A DNA stretch of 48,671 nt, taken from NCBI GenBank assembly GCA_021820665.1, contig JAKADK010000014.1:1-48671 (forward strand). The letters run 5' to 3'. The DNA is from Actinomycetes bacterium (lineage in GTDB: Bacteria > Actinomycetota > Acidimicrobiia > Acidimicrobiales > RAAP-2). Made by a program: the position numbers and the translations under genes. The stretch's first letter is position 1; each line of letters begins with the position of its first letter. Below, one piece after another: positions 45,640-48,671 of this stretch. The notes beneath the pieces are model-generated. The model was not told the origin of the DNA and searched no databases. It saw only the letters and a program-made list of their open reading frames with translations.

Positions 45640-46778
45640 TCCCCCTCCATGGACCTCAGGGCGGCGAGCACCCGCTCGGGCCGGACGCCCCGCACCACCT
45701 CCACCCCCTCCGGTCCGTCGAGGACGAAGGTGAGGTCGTGCGCCGCCTTCTTGTCGCGGGCCATGAAGGCCACCAGCCGGGCGGGATCGATGCCGGGCGG
45801 GAGGGTCCACGACAGCCCGAAGCGCTCCACCACCTCACGGTGGAAGGCGACGCGGGCCGCGTCGATCCGGCCCAGCTCGGCAGCCAGCTCAGCGGCGAAC
45901 ACCAGGCCGATGGCCACGGCCTCGCCGTGGCGGAGATCGAGCCCGCTGCCTGGCTCGAGCGCCACGGCCTCCAGGGCGTGGGCAAGCGTGTGCCCGTAGT
46001 TGAGGACCATGCGCCCGTCGGCCTCCCGCTCGTCGGCGGCAACCACCCGCGCCTTGATGCCGACACAGGTGGCCACTTGATCCGTGAGGTCCCGGTCGAC
46101 CAGAGATCCATCGGTCGGGCCGCGGGCGCCGTCACCGTGACCGGCACGGTCACGACCGGCACGGTCACGACCGTCGGGATCACGACCGTCGGGATCGGCC
46201 AAGAAGGCGTACTTGGCCACCTCGCCTCGGCCGCTCGCCCACTCCCGCTCAGGGAGAGAAGCGAGCAGCTCGGTGTCGCACAGCACCAGGCGCGGGTGCC
46301 AGAACGCCCCGACCAGGTTCTTCCCCTCCGGCAGGTTCACCCCGGTCTTCCCCCCGATGGCAGCATCGACCTGGGCCAGCAACGAAGTGGCCACATTCAC
46401 GTAGGCGATGCCACGGTGGTAGGACGCAGCGGCGAAGCCCGCCAGGTCGGTGACGACGCCACCGCCCGCGGCCACGACGACGTCGCTCCGCGCCAGGCCC
46501 ATCTGGACGAACGAGCGGCACAACACCTCCACCGTGGCGAGGGACTTCGCCATCTCTCCGTCGGGAACGATGCACACCTCGGTCGGCAATCCGGTGTCGA
46601 CGTCGGCTGGGATGCCCTCCTGGGTCACCACGACCGCCCGGGACGCGCTGGGCACGGCCCGCGCCAGGGCCTCAGCCAGCTCCCGACGCACCCCGGGCCC
46701 GACGACGACGTCGTAGCGCCGGGGTCCGAGCTCCACCCCGACGACCACCCCGGACCCGGCGGCGGCGTCCACGGTCAC
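45636..46778 (-). CDS. aroB: 3-dehydroquinate synthase with an in-frame repeat insertion
   Basis: 380 residues from GTG 46778, which has AGGAGG six bases upstream. AAGGGVVTDLAGFAAASYHR (about 105-124), VATSLLAQVDAAIGGKTGVN (about 131-150), GEVAKYAF (metal Glu), NYGHTLAHALE (metal His) and RHGEAVAIGLVFAAELA (metal His) are the conserved NAD/zinc features. Residues about 193-213 are a repetitive insertion of DPDGR and DRAGR units from four 15 bp repeats (46141-46200), just after the GEVAKYAF helix. It cyclises DAHP. Confidence 0.95.
   Translation of the reverse strand: MTVDAAAGSGVVVGVELGPRRYDVVVGPGVRRELAEALARAVPSASRAVVVTQEGIPADVDTGLPTEVCIVPDGEMAKSLATVEVLCRSFVQMGLARSDVVVAAGGGVVTDLAGFAAASYHRGIAYVNVATSLLAQVDAAIGGKTGVNLPEGKNLVGAFWHPRLVLCDTELLASLPEREWASGRGEVAKYAFLADPDGRDPDGRDRAGRDRAGHGDGARGPTDGSLVDRDLTDQVATCVGIKARVVAADEREADGRMVLNYGHTLAHALEAVALEPGSGLDLRHGEAVAIGLVFAAELAAELGRIDAARVAFHREVVERFGLSWTLPPGIDPARLVAFMARDKKAAHDLTFVLDGPEGVEVVRGVRPERVLAALRSMEGE
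46141..46200. repeat. aroB: Four 15 bp tandem repeats inside aroB
   Basis: Units at 46141-46155, 46156-46170, 46171-46185 and 46186-46200 form two pairs (CCGGCACGGTCACGA twice; CCGTCGGGATCACGA then a variant). All are in frame and add about 20 residues to AroB. Confidence 0.85.
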
Positions 46779-46809
46779 CTCCCACCTCCTGCTCCGATCG
46801 GCTCCATCC

Positions 46810-47391
46810 TCATCGACGGCTCCGAACGCCGGCGTGATCCCCCACAGCCGCCGCCACCAGGTCGACGACCTCGCCGACCGTCCGACCGTCGACGTCCACC
46901 ACTTCCCGGGCGACGTCCTCGTAGAGCGGTGCCCGCTTCCCCACAAGGGCTGCCAGCACCGTCGTCGGGTCGGTGCCGAGCAACGGACGGCCCGCGCCCG
47001 TGCCCACCCGCCGGGCCAGCGTCTCGGGCCGCGCCCGGAGCCAGACGACCGTCCCGGCCCGGCGCAGGAGGACCCGGTTCGCCTCGGTCACGACTACCCC
47101 GCCACCTGCGGACACTACGGCCGCCCCGGTAGCCGCCACGAGGGCCCGGTGCTCTTCCTCGCGAAAGGCGTCCTCGCCGTCCATCGAGAAGAGCTCAGCA
47201 ACGTTGCGTCCCGTCGCCTCCTCGACCATGGCATCGGTGTCCAGGTGGGCCCAGGAGCTACCCGCCCCGCTGTCCCGGTCGTTCAGCCAGGCGGCGAGGC
47301 GCCGGCCCACTTCCGTCTTCCCCGCCCCCATCATCCCGACGAGGACGACCCGGTCGGCACGCGGCTCCCCTCCGTTGGGCTGATCGGCCAT
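46810..47391 (-). CDS. aroK: Shikimate kinase
   Basis: 193 residues. The P-loop is VVLVGMMGAGKTEVGRRLA (about 15-33), followed by AHLDTDAMVEEATGRNVAEL (shikimate-binding Asp), GEDAFREEEHRAL (Arg) and VVSAGGGVVVTEANR. The lid RVGTGAGRPLLG and the adenine-binding region follow. It phosphorylates shikimate. The ATG at 47391 is 4 bp after the aroC stop. Confidence 0.96.
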   Translation of the reverse strand: MADQPNGGEPRADRVVLVGMMGAGKTEVGRRLAAWLNDRDSGAGSSWAHLDTDAMVEEATGRNVAELFSMDGEDAFREEEHRALVAATGAAVVSAGGGVVVTEANRVLLRRAGTVVWLRARPETLARRVGTGAGRPLLGTDPTTVLAALVGKRAPLYEDVAREVVDVDGRTVGEVVDLVAAAVGDHAGVRSRR

Positions 47392-47395
47392 CCCG

Positions 47396-48595
47396 CTACG
47401 GGGCCACGGCCGACGGCGTGGTCCCGAGCTCGGCGACGTAGGAGCGATGGTTGCGGACGAGCTCGGCCACCGAGTCGCCGCCGAACTTTCGCAGCGCCTC
47501 GGAGGCGAGGACGAGCGCCACCATGGTCTCGGCCACCACACCCATGGCGGGGACGGCGGTGACGTCCGTCCGCTCCTTGAACGAGACCGTCGACTCCCCC
47601 GTGGCCACGTCCACCGTGCCCAGTGTCGGGCGGTTGAGGGTGGCGAGCGGCTTCATCGACGCCCGGACCACGATCGGACCCCCGGTCGAGATGCCGCCTT
47701 CGATCCCACCGGCCCGGGTGGAGTCGCGAACGTAGCCGCCGGAGGCGACGCCGTCACGGTCGGCGGGGGTGGCCAGCCGGATGGCGTCGTGGGCCTCGGA
47801 CCCCCGGACGGCCGGGAGCTCAAGGCCGTCGCCGATCTCGACGGCCTTGATGGCCTGGATGCTCATGAGGGCCTGGGCCAGCAGACCGTCGAGCTTCCGG
47901 TCCCAGTGGACGTGGCTGCCGAGCCCGACCGGCACACCGTAGGCGATGACCTCGGCCACGCCGCCGAGAGAGTCCCCGACCTTCGCCGCCGCCTTGATCT
48001 CCGCCACCATCCGCGCCTCCGTATCGGGGTCGAGGCATCGCACCGGCGAGTCGTCGATACGGTCCCGGTCCTCGACCGCCGGGAGGACGCCCGTAGTGTT
48101 GCGGGCCGGGCCGAGCTGCACGACGTGGCTGACGATGCCGACGCCCAGGCGCTCCAACAGCAGCGCGGCCAGAGCGCCAGCAGCCACGCGAGCCGCCGTC
48201 TCCCGAGCCGAAGCGCGCTCGAGGACGTCACGGGCGTCAGCCAGCCCGTACTTCAGCATGCCCGACAGGTCGGCATGACCGGGACGGGGCTGGGTGAGGA
48301 TCTTCGTCGGGCGGCCGGGAGCGGCTGACATCTCCTCCTCCCACTTCGGCCACTCCGTGTTGCCGATCTCGATGGCCACAGGCGAGCCGAGCGTCCTCCC
48401 GTGGCGGATGCCGGCAAGCAGGGTGATCGCATCCGCCTCGAACCGCATCCTCGGCCCGCGCCCGAACCCGAGGCGCCGCCGGGCCAGGGCATCCTGGATC
48501 GCCTCCTCGGTCACCGCGAGGCCGGACGGCAGCCCCTCTATCACGACGACCAGGGCGCGACCGTGGGACTCTCCGGCGGTGAGGAAGCGCAGCAC
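47396..48595 (-). CDS. aroC: Chorismate synthase
   Basis: 399 residues. [20 protein letters not shown] (about 4-23) carries the active-site His; [13 protein letters not shown] (about 38-50), [20 protein letters not shown] and [18 protein letters not shown] are FMN/phosphate-binding signatures, and [20 protein letters not shown] lies in the second half. It makes chorismate from EPSP, needing reduced FMN. It is the first gene of the aro-pepQ-efp-nusB cluster. Start is GTG with a -10-like element 6 nt upstream. Confidence 0.97.
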   Translation of the reverse strand: MLRFLTAGESHGRALVVVIEGLPSGLAVTEEAIQDALARRRLGFGRGPRMRFEADAITLLAGIRHGRTLGSPVAIEIGNTEWPKWEEEMSAAPGRPTKILTQPRPGHADLSGMLKYGLADARDVLERASARETAARVAAGALAALLLERLGVGIVSHVVQLGPARNTTGVLPAVEDRDRIDDSPVRCLDPDTEARMVAEIKAAAKVGDSLGGVAEVIAYGVPVGLGSHVHWDRKLDGLLAQALMSIQAIKAVEIGDGLELPAVRGSEAHDAIRLATPADRDGVASGGYVRDSTRAGGIEGGISTGGPIVVRASMKPLATLNRPTLGTVDVATGESTVSFKERTDVTAVPAMGVVAETMVALVLASEALRKFGGDSVAELVRNHRSYVAELGTTPSAVAP

Positions 48596-48601
48596 CCCAG
48601 C

Positions 48602-48607
48602 AATCTA
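48602..48607 (-). promoter_or_regulatory. -10-like hexamer for a leaderless aroC transcript
   Basis: TAGATT ends 6 nt before the aroC GTG on the minus strand with no ribosome site between. It is the best -10 match of this group. The right-hand 64 bp of the window hold nothing else recognisable. Confidence 0.45.
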
Positions 48608-48671
48608 CTGCGGCGTACTGCGGTGTGAGCGCCAGAGTCCCGTCGGTGCCATCGGTGAGGACAGGGAGGAC

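Overview
This is a high-GC chromosomal segment (I estimate about 70% G+C by eye) packed with housekeeping genes, many of them overlapping by 1-14 bp and often starting with GTG. The gene order (aroC-aroK-aroB-aroQ-pepQ-efp-nusB-pyrR-pyrB-pyrC-carA-carB-pyrD-pyrF ... mihF-gmk-rpoZ-coaBC-metK-priA-def ... fmt-rpe-ribD-ribBA-ribH-hisG ... infC-rpmI-rplT-trmH-pheS-pheT) is typical of Actinobacteria. The actinobacterial integration host factor, a PriA without helicase motifs and a GPGGAGKGT-type guanylate kinase fit that. I infer an uncultured or little-studied actinobacterium, possibly class Acidimicrobiia. No phage genes, transposases, CRISPR arrays, rRNA or tRNA genes were recognised.

Layout. 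1-1.5 kb: a membrane HD-GYP phosphodiesterase running off the left edge. 1.8-2.9 kb: a small unknown protein and a GNAT acetyltransferase. 3-4.2 kb: a MalY/PatB-type C-S lyase. 4.4-7.8 kb: an acyl-CoA dehydrogenase, an APH-fold kinase and a TesB thioesterase; the first two look like a split form of eukaryotic ACAD10/11. 7.9-14.1 kb (minus): pheT, pheS, a SpoU methyltransferase, rplT, rpmI and infC, with a divergent DUF1844-like gene. 14.8-15.9 kb: a decayed region with broken gene remnants. 15.9-20.9 kb (minus): a degenerate cold-shock-like gene, hisG, ribH, ribBA, ribD and rpe. 20.9-28.3 kb (minus): fmt, a ClC transporter with CBS and RCK_C domains, def, priA and metK. 28.3-31 kb (minus): coaBC, rpoZ, gmk and mihF. 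31-33.5 kb (plus): pxpA and a fused pxpB-pxpC, placed between mihF and pyrF. 33.5-42.9 kb (minus): the pyrimidine operon pyrR-B-C-carA-B-D-F. 43-48.6 kb (minus): nusB, efp, pepQ and the shikimate genes aroQ, aroB, aroK and aroC.

How the genes work together. The shikimate and pyrimidine operons feed aromatic amino acids and UMP. A stem-loop ahead of pyrR matches the PyrR-binding consensus and lies next to the pyrR ribosome binding site, so feedback control of the pyr operon by UMP/UTP is likely. gmk, rpoZ, mihF, infC, rplT, rpmI, efp, def, fmt and pheST serve gene expression. ribD-ribBA-ribH make most of the riboflavin pathway, but riboflavin synthase is not here. A class-1B-like PyrD is present without its usual partner PyrK.

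The most unusual features are: (i) the ACAD/kinase pair, a candidate 4-hydroxyacyl-CoA entry route; (ii) more than a dozen short tandem duplications (6-17 bp units), in spacers, at start codons and in frame inside genes; (iii) repeated -10-like hexamers 6-8 nt before start codons, suggesting leaderless mRNAs; (iv) infC that appears to start at ATA and carries a long low-complexity tail; and (v) the 5-oxoprolinase genes inside the pyr/mihF neighbourhood. I did not find a clearly new defence or mobile system.
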